A stretch of 64,000 bases of DNA from Bacteroidales bacterium. Lineage in GTDB: Bacteria; Bacteroidota; Bacteroidia; Bacteroidales; VadinHA17. This document shows, piece by piece, positions 15,924-26,428 of the stretch. Both the position numbers and the translations under genes were made by a program. The notes below the pieces were generated by a model. It had not been told where the DNA came from. It worked only from the letters and a program-made list of their open reading frames with translations, and made no database searches. The stretch is from assembly GCA_025358455.1 (NCBI GenBank), contig JANYJP010000130.1, forward strand, positions 1 through 64,000, written 5' to 3'. Positions within the stretch are counted from its first letter, which is position 1, and the number at the start of each line of letters is the position of its first letter.

Positions 15924-17792
15924 ATGGTAAAAAAGAAAAAATTATTTAAAAAGTTTCCACCTGTGACTACCAGTGAATGGATGGATAAAATCCATACTGA
16001 CCTGAAAGGAGCTGATTTCAATAAGAAGCTGGTATGGAAAACAAATGAGGGGTTTGATGTAAAACCATTTTACCGGACTGAAGACATTGAAAATCTTATG
16101 TATATCAATACCCTGCCAGGGGAATTTCCATATTTAAGAGGAACCAGAATAAGGAATAATAATTGGTTAGTAAGGCAGAATATTGAAGTGTCAGATTACC
16201 GTGACGCGAATAAGAAAGCGCTGACAATATTAATGAAAGGTATTGATTCGCTTGGATTTATACTTACAGATCCTGAATCAGTCAATGAGAGTAATTTTAA
16301 TCTTCTTCTTAAGGATATCCACATAGAAATAATTGAAGTTAATTTCATATGTAACGGGAAAGCAAAGGAGATACTTGAATATTTAATAAAAATATCTTCC
16401 GGAAGAGGGTTGAATCCACAGGACATACATGGCGCGATTGAAGCCGATCCGATCGGTCGTCTTACTGTAAATGGAACACTTTGTATAGATATTGAATCAG
16501 GCTTCGACTACCTCGCATCACTTACCAGATCGTCATCGGTTTTTCCAAATCTTCGCACAATTCACCTTAAGGCATCCAACTTTAATAATGCCGGGGCAGA
16601 TATTGTACAGGAACTTGGGTTCGGAATCTCCATGGGTAATGAATACCTTACTCAGCTTACTGACAGAGGTTTAAATGCTGATATCGCAGCATCAAAAATA
16701 CGCTTCAGCTTTGGAACAGGGTCAAATTATTTCCCGGAGATCGCAAAGTTAAGAGCTGCGCGTCTGCTATGGTCCGTTATACAAAAAGGCTATCAAAAGG
16801 CCGAAAGTGAAAACATGAAAATGGATATTCATTGTGTTACAAGTGAATGGAACAAAACAGTGTACGATCCTTATGTAAATATGCTCAGAACGCAGACGGA
16901 AGCAATGTCGGCAGCTCTTGGCGGAACAGATTCCCTCACAGTTGAGCCTTTTGATATTGTTTTCAGACAACCTGATGAATTTTCAGAGAGGATTGCCCGT
17001 AACCAACAACTCATACTTAAAGAAGAAGCCTATTTCGATAAGGTTGCTGATCCGGCCGCGGGTTCATATTATATTGAAAATCTAACAAATCTGATTGCTG
17101 AAAACTCCTGGAAACTTTTCCTCGAAATTGAAGATCATGGTGGTTATCTTGCTGCCCTGAAATCAGGATTTATCCAGAAAAAACTATCAGGGTCAGCAGC
17201 TAAACGCAAGAATGATGCTGCTACACGGAAAACTATACTTCTTGGAACAAATCAGTATCCGAATCTGGGAGAATCACTATCAGCATCTGTCGATACCGGA
17301 AAATTATTCAGCAATAAACCGGCTGAACACGAAATGGATGTGGATCCCATTAAGATTTTCAGAGGCTCAGAGGAATATGACAGGCTGAGAATTGCAGTGG
17401 ACAAGGCACCCGGACGACCAGTGGTTTTTCTTCTTCCAATAGGTAACCCTGCAATGCGAAAAGCCAGATCGCAGTTTTCTGCCGGTTTCTTTGGTTGTGC
17501 AGGTTATCAGATTATTGATAATACAGGTTTTGATTCTGTTGAGGATGGAGTAATATCAGCACTTGAGGCAAAAGCCGATATTGTTGTGATATGCAGTTCA
17601 GATGAGGAATATAATCAGTTCGCCCCACAGATCTATAAAGGGTTGAAAGATAAGGCAATCGTGGTAATTGCAGGTAATCCTTCATCTGCTGATGAACTGA
17701 AATCAAAGGGACTCGAACTTTTTATTCATAATAGGTCAAATGTTCCTGAAACACTAAGTTATTTTAACACCAGACTCGGGATTAAAATGTGA
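15924..17792 (+). CDS. mutA: methylmalonyl-CoA mutase small (beta) subunit
   Basis: A 622-residue non-catalytic partner of the adenosylcobalamin-dependent mutase that interconverts methylmalonyl-CoA and succinyl-CoA. It has the mutase TIM-barrel ([13 protein letters not shown]..., [42 protein letters not shown]). The C-terminal flavodoxin-like domain lacks the cobalamin-binding DxHxxG motif, as expected for the small subunit. The large subunit starts 19 nt downstream, so the two are co-transcribed and form a heterodimer. No meaB or epimerase gene lies in the window. Confidence 0.93.
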   Translation: MVKKKKLFKKFPPVTTSEWMDKIHTDLKGADFNKKLVWKTNEGFDVKPFYRTEDIENLMYINTLPGEFPYLRGTRIRNNNWLVRQNIEVSDYRDANKKALTILMKGIDSLGFILTDPESVNESNFNLLLKDIHIEIIEVNFICNGKAKEILEYLIKISSGRGLNPQDIHGAIEADPIGRLTVNGTLCIDIESGFDYLASLTRSSSVFPNLRTIHLKASNFNNAGADIVQELGFGISMGNEYLTQLTDRGLNADIAASKIRFSFGTGSNYFPEIAKLRAARLLWSVIQKGYQKAESENMKMDIHCVTSEWNKTVYDPYVNMLRTQTEAMSAALGGTDSLTVEPFDIVFRQPDEFSERIARNQQLILKEEAYFDKVADPAAGSYYIENLTNLIAENSWKLFLEIEDHGGYLAALKSGFIQKKLSGSAAKRKNDAATRKTILLGTNQYPNLGESLSASVDTGKLFSNKPAEHEMDVDPIKIFRGSEEYDRLRIAVDKAPGRPVVFLLPIGNPAMRKARSQFSAGFFGCAGYQIIDNTGFDSVEDGVISALEAKADIVVICSSDEEYNQFAPQIYKGLKDKAIVVIAGNPSSADELKSKGLELFIHNRSNVPETLSYFNTRLGIKM

Positions 17793-17811
17793 TTTGCACA
17801 AAAGAAAGATT

Positions 17812-19962
17812 ATGAGACCAAAATACAGATATAGTGACCTTAAAGAGCTTCCAGCCGGCAAAACAAATCACCGGGAATGGGAAAAGGAGAAAGGTATAAA
17901 ACAAGACTGGGTTACACCGGAAATGATCCCGATAAAGAGCGTTTATACCAGGGAGGATCTTAAAGGAATGGAGCATCTCAATTATGCTGCAGGTCTGGCT
18001 CCTTTTTTACGTGGCCCTTATTCCGGGATGTATGCTATGCTGCCATGGACCATCAGACAATATGCAGGATTTTCTACTGCTGAAGAGTCAAATGCTTTTT
18101 ACAGGCGAAATCTTGCTGCCGGTCAGAAAGGTTTGTCGGTGGCTTTTGACCTTGCTACACACAGAGGCTATGATTCAGATCATGAGCGGGTTACAGGAGA
18201 TGTTGGAAAAGCTGGGGTAGCTATCGACTCAATTCTTGATATGAAATTGCTATTTGACAGTATTCCCCTGAACAAAATGTCTGTATCGATGACTATGAAC
18301 GGGGCCGTTTTGCCTATAATGGCATTTTATATAGTCACCGCACTTGAACAAGGGGCAAAACTTGAGGAATTGAACGGAACCATTCAGAATGATATCCTTA
18401 AAGAGTTCATGGTCAGGAATACCTATATATATCCTCCTGAATTCTCAATGAAGATCATAGCGGATATCTTCAGGTTTACTTCTGCTAAAATGCCAAAATT
18501 CAATTCAATAAGTATTTCAGGATATCATATGCAGGAGGCTGGTGCAACGTGCGATATTGAACTTGCTTATACACTGGCTGACGGACTTGAATATCTCAGA
18601 ACAGGCGTTAAGGCAGGATTGGATATCGATGCTTTTGCGCCACGTTTATCTTTCTTCTGGGCAATAGGTATGAATCATTTTATGGAGATTGCCAAGATGA
18701 GGGCTGCCCGTATGCTCTGGTCTAAAATTGTCAGTGAATTCAATCCGAAGAATCCAAAATCTCTAGCACTAAGAACTCACTGTCAGACATCAGGATGGAG
18801 CCTGACCGAACAGGATCCTTACAATAACGTCGGAAGGACCTGTATCGAAGCGATGGCTGCAGCATTAGGTCATACTCAGAGCCTGCATACAAATGCTCTT
18901 GATGAGGCGATGGCGCTGCCAACTGATTTCTCCGCAAGGATAGCCAGGAATACACAGATTTATATTCAGGAAGAAACACAGATCTGCAGGGCAATAGATC
19001 CGTGGGCAGGATCATATTATGTTGAATCTCTTACTCATGAAATTGCCCAACGTGCCTGGGAGCATATAATGGAGGTCGAGAGTCTTGGCGGAATGTCAAA
19101 AGCCGTGGAGACCGGTGTTCCGAAAATGAGGATCGAAGAGGCTGCGGCAAGGACCCAGGCCAGAATCGATTCGGGTGTTCAGACCATTGTAGGGACAAAC
19201 AAATACAGACTAGAAAAAGAGGATCCGCTTGATACACTGGAAGTTGATAATTCAGCTGTTCGCGAATCGCAGATAATAAGACTAGCTAAACTCCGTGCCG
19301 AAAGAAATGAAAAAGAATGCCAGATGGCACTCGAAGCTATAACAAAATGTGTTCAGACAGGAGAAGGTAATCTTCTGGAACTAGCAGTGGAAGCTGCAGC
19401 TAAACGTGCAAGTTTAGGCGAAATATCCTTTGCTTGTGAAAAAATTGTCGGGAGGTACAAAGCTGTGATACGGACTATATCAGGTGTTTATTCATCAGAA
19501 TACAAGTCAGACGATGACTTTAAAGAAGCCAGGGCGCTAGTTGCCAGGTTTGCTGAAAAAGAGGGCCGTCAGCCCCGGATTATGATCGCGAAGATGGGCC
19601 AGGATGGACATGATCGCGGCGCAAAAGTTGTATCAACAGGGTATGCCGACATAGGCTTTGATGTAGATATCGGGCCTCTTTTCCAGACCCCTGCTGAAGC
19701 TGCCAAACAGGCAGTTGAGAATGATGTCCATATATTGGGTGTTTCAAGTCTTGCTGCAGGTCACAAAACACTTGTTCCTCAGGTCATTGCTGAGTTGAAA
19801 CGGCTCGGCAGAGAAGATATTCTTGTAATTGCCGGCGGGGTTATTCCCGCGCAGGATTATCAGTATCTCTACGATGCAGGTGTTGCAGCTATATTTGGCC
19901 CGGGGACATCAGTTTCAAAAGCAGCGAAACAGATTCTGGAGATATTATTGGAAATCAGTTAA
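17812..19962 (+). CDS. mutB: methylmalonyl-CoA mutase large (alpha) subunit
   Basis: About 716 residues from the ATG at 17812; a TTG at 17794 would add six residues but is less likely. The N-terminal barrel contains the substrate-binding marks [27 protein letters not shown] and [22 protein letters not shown]. Near the C-terminus the cobalamin domain has the base-off ligand motif DGHDRG, with GVSSLAAGH and VIAGGVIP also conserved. It is the catalytic subunit, cytoplasmic, working with MutA in succinate/propionate conversion. No terminator with a clear T run follows. Confidence 0.96.
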   Translation: MRPKYRYSDLKELPAGKTNHREWEKEKGIKQDWVTPEMIPIKSVYTREDLKGMEHLNYAAGLAPFLRGPYSGMYAMLPWTIRQYAGFSTAEESNAFYRRNLAAGQKGLSVAFDLATHRGYDSDHERVTGDVGKAGVAIDSILDMKLLFDSIPLNKMSVSMTMNGAVLPIMAFYIVTALEQGAKLEELNGTIQNDILKEFMVRNTYIYPPEFSMKIIADIFRFTSAKMPKFNSISISGYHMQEAGATCDIELAYTLADGLEYLRTGVKAGLDIDAFAPRLSFFWAIGMNHFMEIAKMRAARMLWSKIVSEFNPKNPKSLALRTHCQTSGWSLTEQDPYNNVGRTCIEAMAAALGHTQSLHTNALDEAMALPTDFSARIARNTQIYIQEETQICRAIDPWAGSYYVESLTHEIAQRAWEHIMEVESLGGMSKAVETGVPKMRIEEAAARTQARIDSGVQTIVGTNKYRLEKEDPLDTLEVDNSAVRESQIIRLAKLRAERNEKECQMALEAITKCVQTGEGNLLELAVEAAAKRASLGEISFACEKIVGRYKAVIRTISGVYSSEYKSDDDFKEARALVARFAEKEGRQPRIMIAKMGQDGHDRGAKVVSTGYADIGFDVDIGPLFQTPAEAAKQAVENDVHILGVSSLAAGHKTLVPQVIAELKRLGREDILVIAGGVIPAQDYQYLYDAGVAAIFGPGTSVSKAAKQILEILLEIS

Positions 19963-20166
19963 TAGACTGAAGTAACGCCTGCGCCTTTCATTAGGTGCGG
20001 TTCCTGTATGTTTTACCCGGAAAATAAATATAAAAGTTATTTAAACTCATTATATATAAGGAGTTTAGCATGGTTATATTTATCATATTTCAAAAATTCA
20101 TTCCCTGTATTTTATTAATTTAGGTTTCTTCTGTTTTACACTTTTGAACTAAACCCTAATAAATAG

Positions 20167-20631
20167 ATGAAATTCTATATTCCTCCGCAGATACCCAGGC
20201 TTGTAATTGCGTTCGCAATATTTATCTCGCTATTTCTGGTTGCAAGGCATTTTCTTGTACCGGATACATTTGGTAAATATGGTCATTACAGGGCTGCTTC
20301 ATTAATTGATAATGCGAATCCTGAAATTCACTATGCCGGACAACAGGCTTGTTTTGATTGTCATCAGGATATTGAAGATCTAAAAGCAAAGGATGTCCAT
20401 AGTGATATCCACTGTGAAGTATGTCATGGGCCCGGTGAAAAGCATGTTCTCAGCAGTGAAGCTGCTGATATATTTAAGCCTTCCGGAAGGGAATTCTGCG
20501 GATCGTGCCATGCCTTGAATGCTGCAAAACCAAAATCCGCTATATTCCAAATAGACCTTAATAAGCATAATGTTGGGAAAAATTGCAACGAATGTCATAA
20601 TCCTCATCAGCCATGGGAAATGAAAAAGTAA
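20167..20631 (+). CDS. membrane-anchored tetraheme cytochrome c
   Basis: A 154-residue protein with an N-terminal membrane anchor (about 8-25) and a periplasmic domain with four CxxCH haem sites: CFDCH, CEVCH, CGSCH and CNECH. The arrangement resembles the small multihaem subunits (DsrJ, NrfB-like, QrcA-like) that accept electrons from membrane quinol dehydrogenases. Its end overlaps the start of the Fe-S protein by 19 nt, and an NrfD-type gene follows, so the three form one operon and probably one complex. The electron acceptor is not apparent in the window. Confidence 0.88.
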   Translation: MKFYIPPQIPRLVIAFAIFISLFLVARHFLVPDTFGKYGHYRAASLIDNANPEIHYAGQQACFDCHQDIEDLKAKDVHSDIHCEVCHGPGEKHVLSSEAADIFKPSGREFCGSCHALNAAKPKSAIFQIDLNKHNVGKNCNECHNPHQPWEMKK

Positions 20632-21380
20632 AATCCTCCAGAAGAAAATTCATAAAATCGGCAGCAACTCTTGCAGGTGCTGCAATTGGATTCAGCTGGC
20701 TTAAGTCGTCTCAGGTTTTACTCTATGGCGCTGAACCTAAAGATGAAACCCTGCCCTGGTATGGTATTGTAATAGATATCCAGAAATGCATAGGATGTGG
20801 TAATTGTGCCAAAGCCTGTAAAAAGGAAAACGATGTTCCTGTTGAACCATTTTTCTTCCGCACCTGGGTAGAACAGTATACGGTTAAAAATGACGGATCG
20901 GTTGATATTGTTTCACCAAATGGAGGAATTGATGGTTTTAAACAGACTGTTCCGGATGAGGATATCTTTAAATCCTTCTTTGTTCCCAAGATGTGCAATC
21001 ACTGTTCTAAATCACCCTGTATCCAGGTATGCCCTGTAGGCGCTACCTACGATAGTCCTGAGGGTGTTGTACTTATAGATGAAAAGTATTGTATTGGTTG
21101 CAGGTATTGTGTACAGGCATGCCCCTATGGCTGCAGGTTTATCCATCCGGTAAAGAAGGTTGCCAATAAATGCACTCTCTGCTATCACAGGCTGAAGAAG
21201 AATCTTGCTCCTGCATGTATGGAAACCTGTCCTACCGGCGCAAGAATGTACGGAAACCTTAGGGATAAGAACAGCGACCTGGTTAAATTTCTGAAGGAAC
21301 ATACGACGCAGGTTCTCAGGCCAAATCTGAATACGGGCGCGAAATTATATTACAATGCATTAAGTTCGGAGGTAAGATAA
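20613..21380 (+). CDS. periplasmic four-cluster ferredoxin subunit (DsrO/NrfC/HybA-like)
   Basis: A 255-residue protein with a twin-arginine signal (SSRRKFIKSAATLAGAA), so it is exported folded with its clusters. Four cysteine groups for [4Fe-4S] clusters are visible: CIGCGNCAKACKKE, CNHCSKSPCIQVCPVGA, CIGCRYCVQACPYGC and CTLCYHRLKKNLAPACMETCP. This is the electron-transfer subunit that links an NrfD-type quinol-interacting membrane protein to a cytochrome or catalytic subunit. It overlaps the cytochrome gene and is followed 1 nt later by the NrfD gene. No molybdopterin subunit is nearby. Confidence 0.9.
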   Translation: MGNEKVKSSRRKFIKSAATLAGAAIGFSWLKSSQVLLYGAEPKDETLPWYGIVIDIQKCIGCGNCAKACKKENDVPVEPFFFRTWVEQYTVKNDGSVDIVSPNGGIDGFKQTVPDEDIFKSFFVPKMCNHCSKSPCIQVCPVGATYDSPEGVVLIDEKYCIGCRYCVQACPYGCRFIHPVKKVANKCTLCYHRLKKNLAPACMETCPTGARMYGNLRDKNSDLVKFLKEHTTQVLRPNLNTGAKLYYNALSSEVR

Positions 21381-21381
21381 G

Positions 21382-22578
21382 ATGAATCCACACTACCAGC
21401 ACCTGTACGATATATTAGCCCATTCACAGGGTTATATTTTCCCGAATGAAATTGACCTTCAATGGGGAATTCTGATTGTTGTTTATCCTTTTATTACCGG
21501 GCTCGTAGCCGGGGCATTTATCCTGGCATCTCTTGAACGGGTTTTCAAGGTTAAAATACTTAAGCCCACATACCAGATAGCGCTTCTTACTGCGCTTTCA
21601 TTTCTTCTGGTTGCAACTTTGCCATTAATAAGTCATCTCTCACAACCGCAGCGAGCCTATGAAATTATGATAACACCACATTCATCATCAGCAATGGCCA
21701 TCTTTGGCTTTGTTTACCTGTGGTATCTGATGGTTGTGCTTTTATTGGAGATCTGGTTTGACTACAGGCATAGCATGGTTGTATGGGCAAATGAGAAAAA
21801 AGGAGTGATGAAGTATGTTTATAAAATACTTACTCTCGGGGTAAACGACATTTCTCCAAGAACCCTTAAATGGGACAGAAAGCTCGGTTATATTATTACA
21901 GTTGTGGGTATCCCCTCTGCTTTCATATTACATGGTTATGTCGGGTTTATATTTGGTTCTATTAAAGCTAATCCATGGTGGTCAACCCCATTGATGCCTA
22001 TAATTTTCCTTTTTTCCGCAATGGTATCAGGGATTTCAATGGTAATGTTGATCTATATGGTCATATCATGGTTCAGGAAGAAAGCAATTGAGGTGAATGT
22101 TCTCGATTCAATCGGAAAGTTCCTCTTCTTTGTGCTTATTCTTGATTTTACCCTTGAAGGTCTCGATCAGATACAGAGGATATATGAAGCAGAAGAATCA
22201 TTCGAAATTATTAAATTACTGGTTTCCAGTAAATTATACCTTACTCTGTTTGTTAGTCAGGGTTTGATCGGTACTATTATTCCCCTGATAACGCTTGCCT
22301 TTCTGCAGTTCTACAAACATCAGATCAGACTTAAGAAAACAATATATTTCATCATCGGATTACTTGTTCTTGTTGGAGTTTATTCAATGAGATGGAATGT
22401 AGTGATAGGTGGTCAGTTATTCTCAAAAAGTTTCGCCGGGTTTACAAGTTTCAAAGTTGGACTGATTGGTCTAGATGGAACATTGATGGCAGCCTTCTGG
22501 ATCATACTCCCATTTGGAATTCTTGCATTTCTGTTATGGTTGTTACCTCCGTGGAAAATGGTAGAACCTGAAGAATAA
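21382..22578 (+). CDS. NrfD/PsrC family quinol-interacting membrane subunit
   Basis: A 398-residue polytopic protein with around ten hydrophobic helices, matching the NrfD/PsrC/DsrP family. Marks include WGILIVVYPFITGLVAGAFILASL in the first helices and a late helix with MRWNVVIGGQ, typical of the longer PsrC/HybB-like members. These proteins bind quinone and pass electrons to the Fe-S partner. With the cytochrome and ferredoxin genes before it, it forms a cytochrome-FeS-NrfD module similar in make-up to the DsrJOP half of the Dsr complex. The direction of electron flow is unknown. Confidence 0.88.
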   Translation: MNPHYQHLYDILAHSQGYIFPNEIDLQWGILIVVYPFITGLVAGAFILASLERVFKVKILKPTYQIALLTALSFLLVATLPLISHLSQPQRAYEIMITPHSSSAMAIFGFVYLWYLMVVLLLEIWFDYRHSMVVWANEKKGVMKYVYKILTLGVNDISPRTLKWDRKLGYIITVVGIPSAFILHGYVGFIFGSIKANPWWSTPLMPIIFLFSAMVSGISMVMLIYMVISWFRKKAIEVNVLDSIGKFLFFVLILDFTLEGLDQIQRIYEAEESFEIIKLLVSSKLYLTLFVSQGLIGTIIPLITLAFLQFYKHQIRLKKTIYFIIGLLVLVGVYSMRWNVVIGGQLFSKSFAGFTSFKVGLIGLDGTLMAAFWIILPFGILAFLLWLLPPWKMVEPEE

Positions 22579-22653
22579 TTTGTGAGTGATAGCCGGACCT
22601 TCAAATTCCGGGAACTGTTTTAGTGAGTTTTTCCAATGTAAAAATATTTTGCA

Positions 22654-24300
22654 ATGGCGGATCATGAACAGGAAATGGAAAAAATTGAGAGGCGTCTGAA
22701 CTCATTGGAAACTCGTCTTGCCATGCTGGAATCAGAAATGGTTAATGGCGAAAATAAAGATAACGGTAGGCCTGAGGTGCAGGTTACGTTAACAGAAACT
22801 CATTCTCTAAGCGATACATTATCTGAAGATGACACGGGACTTGAAACCCTGATAGGGCGTTTTGGGCTGGCCTGGTTAGGCAATATAGTATTGCTTTTCG
22901 GGATAATCTTTTTGACCCAGTATCTGATGAATACCGGGAACCTCTTTTTATCAATACTTGTTGGTTATATTTCAGCTGCCTCAATTTTTTTTCTGGCAGG
23001 TCACCTGAAGAAATTAAATGAACACCTCTCCTTTATTTTTAAGATAAATGCACAGATAATCCTGTTTTATGTAACTCTGAGGTTGCATTTTTTCTCAGCG
23101 TCTCAGGCACTTTCGAATAAATCAATATCGGTCATAATTTTATTGTTGCTTGTTGCATTGCAGGTATATATTGCAATCCGCGATAAATCGCAGGCATTTG
23201 CTACATTATCTTTAATCTTTGCGCTTACAACTGCCGTTGTAAGCGATACAACATTTGTAATGCTTCCACTAGTAGTAGCAACAGCTTATGGATCAATTTA
23301 TTATTATTACCGTTTTAACTGGAATTCGTTGCTTGTTCTTGTAATTATTCTTACTTACAGTTCATTGCTTCTCTGGCTTTTAGGAAATCCTGTTATGGGA
23401 CATCCCTCGCAACTGATTGCAGATAATCACTCCGGAGTGATATTTCTCTTTGGAATCGGTGCCGGTTTTTCTTTTACATTATTGCTAAGAAAAGAAGATG
23501 GGTCTTCTGATGATTTTCTGATTGGAATGACATTCGTAAATGGAATACTTTTTACTCTTCTTCTGGTTTTTATTGTTTTAGGGTTCTTTAGTAAAAATTA
23601 TGTAACTCTTTTTTCCATCATAACTGTTTGTTGTCTGTCGTGGTCAATAGTTTTGCATTTAAGATCCGGTTGGAATTTTGCCTCCGCGTTCTATGCACTT
23701 TATGGTTTTATGGCGATGAGTATTGCCCTTTACGGACTCTTTGGAATGCCACAGGTCTATCTGCTTCTTTCTGTTCAGAGCCTGGTAGTGGTTTCTATGG
23801 CGCTCTGGTTTCGCAACAGATTGATAGTTGTTATGAATAGCCTCCTTTTTTTAGCCATTCTGCTTGTTTATATTTTATCATCAAAATATATCACTGGAGT
23901 TAGTTTTTCCTTTGCACTTGTTCCACTCATCTCTGCAAGAATTATTAACTGGAAGAGATCAAGATTGCAGATTAAAACCGACCTTATAAGAAATCTATAC
24001 ATGGCCGAAGGTTTTTTTATGGTTTTATTTGCCCTTGTCCTGGCAGTTCCTAAACATTTTATAACTCTTTCCTGGGCAATAGCGGCCCTGGTTTATTTCA
24101 TAATCAGCCTCATACTTAAAAATATAAAATACAGATACATGGCCCTGGGAACCCTGATATGTGCAGCCTTTTATCTTTTTATTTTTGGTCTGGCAAGGAT
24201 TGAATTAATATACAGGGTTTTGGCTTTGCTGTTTCTTGCTGTCATTTCAATTGGCATATCAATGTATTATACCAGCCGGATAAAAAAATCTGATAATTAA
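22654..24300 (+). CDS. DUF2339-like multi-spanning membrane protein
   Basis: A 548-residue protein. Residues about 4-35 form a short coiled coil (EKIERRLNSLETRLAMLESE), followed by an acidic linker and then some sixteen hydrophobic segments. The entry into the membrane part, GRFGLAWLGNIVLLFGIIFL, matches the start of the DUF2339 family, whose function is unknown. It lies 75 nt after the NrfD gene on the same strand. No promoter element was recognised between them, so co-transcription is possible. A functional link to the redox complex is only a guess. Confidence 0.7.
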   Translation: MADHEQEMEKIERRLNSLETRLAMLESEMVNGENKDNGRPEVQVTLTETHSLSDTLSEDDTGLETLIGRFGLAWLGNIVLLFGIIFLTQYLMNTGNLFLSILVGYISAASIFFLAGHLKKLNEHLSFIFKINAQIILFYVTLRLHFFSASQALSNKSISVIILLLLVALQVYIAIRDKSQAFATLSLIFALTTAVVSDTTFVMLPLVVATAYGSIYYYYRFNWNSLLVLVIILTYSSLLLWLLGNPVMGHPSQLIADNHSGVIFLFGIGAGFSFTLLLRKEDGSSDDFLIGMTFVNGILFTLLLVFIVLGFFSKNYVTLFSIITVCCLSWSIVLHLRSGWNFASAFYALYGFMAMSIALYGLFGMPQVYLLLSVQSLVVVSMALWFRNRLIVVMNSLLFLAILLVYILSSKYITGVSFSFALVPLISARIINWKRSRLQIKTDLIRNLYMAEGFFMVLFALVLAVPKHFITLSWAIAALVYFIISLILKNIKYRYMALGTLICAAFYLFIFGLARIELIYRVLALLFLAVISIGISMYYTSRIKKSDN

Positions 24301-24390
24301 GTCCAAATTCCTGTTGAAAGGATATTCCGGATAATTAGTTGTATGCATTGAAAAAATCCTCTTAATTTGTATCCAAGTAATAATCAGAAT

Positions 24391-24966
24391 ATGAAAAGTA
24401 TTACCTTTTTGTTCCTTTCACTCGTTATTTGTTTTTACTCATGTAAAACAACGAAACCGGTTGCTGAGAAAAGTCAGAGCCCAAATCCAGTTGCAGTTGC
24501 AGCGATTGCTGCTTCCCCTGAGGAAACAGATTTCTCTGAACAGAAAACATGGCTTCTGGGTTATTTTAACCCAGTTCAGCTTACTCACGAACCCTATTCC
24601 GCATGGTATATTAAGAGCTTCGATGATTATCAGGTTAACTCTGAGTCAATCAATAGGTTACTTGACATAAATAAGGATAATCTTTCCATAAAGATTGTGA
24701 TGGGAACCTGGTGTCCCGACAGCAGGAGAGAGGTGCCCCGTTTTATGCGGGTTCTCGATGTCTGGAAATTTCCTGCAACTAAAGTAACATTTATCGGAGT
24801 TGATAATGCCAAGTTGTCGCCGGTTGGGGAATATGTTAGTCTGAACATACAACGGGTACCGACTTTTATAATTTATAAAAATAATATTGAAGCCGGACGC
24901 ATCATTGAGAATCCGGTAACGTCTTTAGAGCAGGATATGGTTAACATCCTCACCAGGACTGAATAA
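24391..24966 (+). CDS. thioredoxin-fold lipoprotein with CPDS active site
   Basis: About 191 residues from the ATG at 24391; an upstream TTG at 24367 would precede the signal peptide. The signal ends in a lipobox-like FYSC, so it is probably a lipoprotein. A disordered linker follows, then a thioredoxin fold with the active-site motif GTWCPDSRREVPRF and the cis-proline loop RVPTFIIYK. The second active-site cysteine is serine (CPDS), so it cannot form the usual intramolecular disulfide. A single-cysteine mechanism, or a binding role, is inferred. It is followed 20 nt later by a small membrane protein gene. Confidence 0.75.
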   Translation: MKSITFLFLSLVICFYSCKTTKPVAEKSQSPNPVAVAAIAASPEETDFSEQKTWLLGYFNPVQLTHEPYSAWYIKSFDDYQVNSESINRLLDINKDNLSIKIVMGTWCPDSRREVPRFMRVLDVWKFPATKVTFIGVDNAKLSPVGEYVSLNIQRVPTFIIYKNNIEAGRIIENPVTSLEQDMVNILTRTE

Positions 24967-24986
24967 TAATAAATAAATTAAATAAC

Positions 24987-25478
24987 ATGGAAGAGGTAAA
25001 AAACAACACAGGACAAAGTCTGGGAATTGCTGCTCTGATTACAGCAATAATTACTTTTGTTCTGGCAGTTATCCCCTGTGTGGGTCTGATTGCGATTATA
25101 CCCGGTATAATTGCTATTATTCTGGCATCAGTCGGACTTTCTCAGGCTTCGAAAAATAATTCACCTCGCGGTGTATTGGTAGCCAGTCTTATAATCGGCA
25201 TAATTGCTTCGATGATTTCAATTTCCCAGGTATTTGTTGCTACTAAAATTGCGCAAAAAGCTGACATGTGGCCAAATCATCTCAATAATATTATTAATGA
25301 TGTTCAGGATAATGTTGTTAAAGACATTGAAGACGCGAATATCTCTATAAAAGTAGAGAGCAATGGTGATAAGGTGGAGATAAACACCAGTTCAGATAAA
25401 AAAGACCAGGAAAAGAAACTTGAAGATCTCGAAAGTGGAAACACTAAGAAGAATGACAGCATTCCTAAGAAAAAATAA
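24987..25478 (+). CDS. DUF4190-like small membrane protein
   Basis: A 163-residue protein with two tightly spaced hydrophobic helices (about 12-40 and 60-80) joined by a short SQASKNNSPRG loop. That is the usual DUF4190-type arrangement. A charged, Asp/Lys-rich C-terminal tail (about 100-163) follows, probably outside the membrane. No enzymatic motif is visible. It lies between the thioredoxin-like gene and a DUF2752 gene that overlaps its 3' end, so all three are probably co-transcribed. Confidence 0.65.
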   Translation: MEEVKNNTGQSLGIAALITAIITFVLAVIPCVGLIAIIPGIIAIILASVGLSQASKNNSPRGVLVASLIIGIIASMISISQVFVATKIAQKADMWPNHLNNIINDVQDNVVKDIEDANISIKVESNGDKVEINTSSDKKDQEKKLEDLESGNTKKNDSIPKKK

Positions 25479-25920
25479 TTCAACAGACAATACACCAAAG
25501 GTAAGTCCGGGAAAGGAACCTTACCTTATTATAAATATATTCTTTGCCGGAGTGATTTTGCTGATAATAGCTTACTCCGGAATTTTTTCTCCGGTGAAAG
25601 ACAACTATCCTGTTGCCTGTTTGCATGAAAAATTAACCGGTGAACCATGTATATCCTGTGGATTATCGCATAGTTTTTCTCTGATTGTCAGAGGAAGAAT
25701 AAATGAAGCATACCAGTGGAATATTTATGGGATGAGGGTATTCCTTTTTTTTGTATCCCAGTTAATTTTAAGAGTGGTTTTTTCAATATTCTATATAAGG
25801 TATCAATCAACCCGTAAACAATTGATTATTATTGATTCTGTTGGATCGGCAGTGCTTTTTCTGATTGCATTCTGGCCTTATATTCTGAACATTGTTTCCG
25901 GAGCTGTGCTTCGGGTGTAA
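25453..25920 (+). CDS. DUF2752 membrane protein
   Basis: About 155 residues from the ATG at 25453; a TTG at 25420 would extend it but lies deeper inside the upstream gene. After a short cytoplasmic start there are three or four hydrophobic helices. Between the first two is the family motif with two cysteines around a glycine (CISCGLSHSFSLIVRGR), matching the DUF2752 CPxCGxTRS pattern with some changes. The function of the family is unknown. It overlaps the preceding gene by 26 nt and is convergent with recX. Confidence 0.75.
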   Translation: MTAFLRKNNSTDNTPKVSPGKEPYLIINIFFAGVILLIIAYSGIFSPVKDNYPVACLHEKLTGEPCISCGLSHSFSLIVRGRINEAYQWNIYGMRVFLFFVSQLILRVVFSIFYIRYQSTRKQLIIIDSVGSAVLFLIAFWPYILNIVSGAVLRV

Positions 25921-25960
25921 TTGAGGGGAATGCAAAGGGGGTGAACATCGCAAAACATAG

Positions 25961-26428
25961 TCAATCTTCAATATCATTCAGCAAATCATATAACAGATTG
26001 CTTTCAAATCCTTTCGACTGGCCATACCTCAATAGTTTACCTTTAAGGTCATACTTGTTTTTAGCTTTTACATTTCTACGGTGTACAGCCATTAACTCCC
26101 TGAGTACTTTTGTATAAGCTGAAGGATCAATAGTATCAAGGGCTGATCTTATTATGTCGGATGGTATTTTCTTAATTTTCAGAAATGAAGCTATCTTTAT
26201 TTTCCCCCATTTATTGAAATTGAATTTATCTCTGACAAAAGCTGTGGCAAAACGTGACTCATTGATAAAATTTTCTTTAATAAGAATGCTGACTATCCTT
26301 TCAGAATCGTTATTCCCAACGCCCCATAATTCCAGTTTAGCGCGCATATCATTACAACAATATTCCCTCTTTGAACACTGAGCCATAGCTTTGTTCAGAG
26401 CTGTTTTGTAAAGTTCGTTTTCAGACAT
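25961..26428 (-). CDS. recX: regulatory protein RecX
   Basis: A 155-residue helical protein that inhibits or modulates RecA filament growth. The three-helix tandem repeats are visible in order: KMAQCSKRE-like first helix with LELWGV, then IVSILIKENFINESRFATAFVRDKF, then KIASFLKIKKIPSDIIRSAL. It overlaps the 3' end of prmC by 8 nt and is translated after it. recA is not in the window. RecX sequences are poorly conserved, but the FINESRFATAFVRDKF motif is diagnostic. Confidence 0.88.
   Translation of the reverse strand: MSENELYKTALNKAMAQCSKREYCCNDMRAKLELWGVGNNDSERIVSILIKENFINESRFATAFVRDKFNFNKWGKIKIASFLKIKKIPSDIIRSALDTIDPSAYTKVLRELMAVHRRNVKAKNKYDLKGKLLRYGQSKGFESNLLYDLLNDIED

Noticed and set aside
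19963-20010. Possible terminator after mutB
   Set aside because: The stem around 19978-19998 has mismatches and no T run follows.
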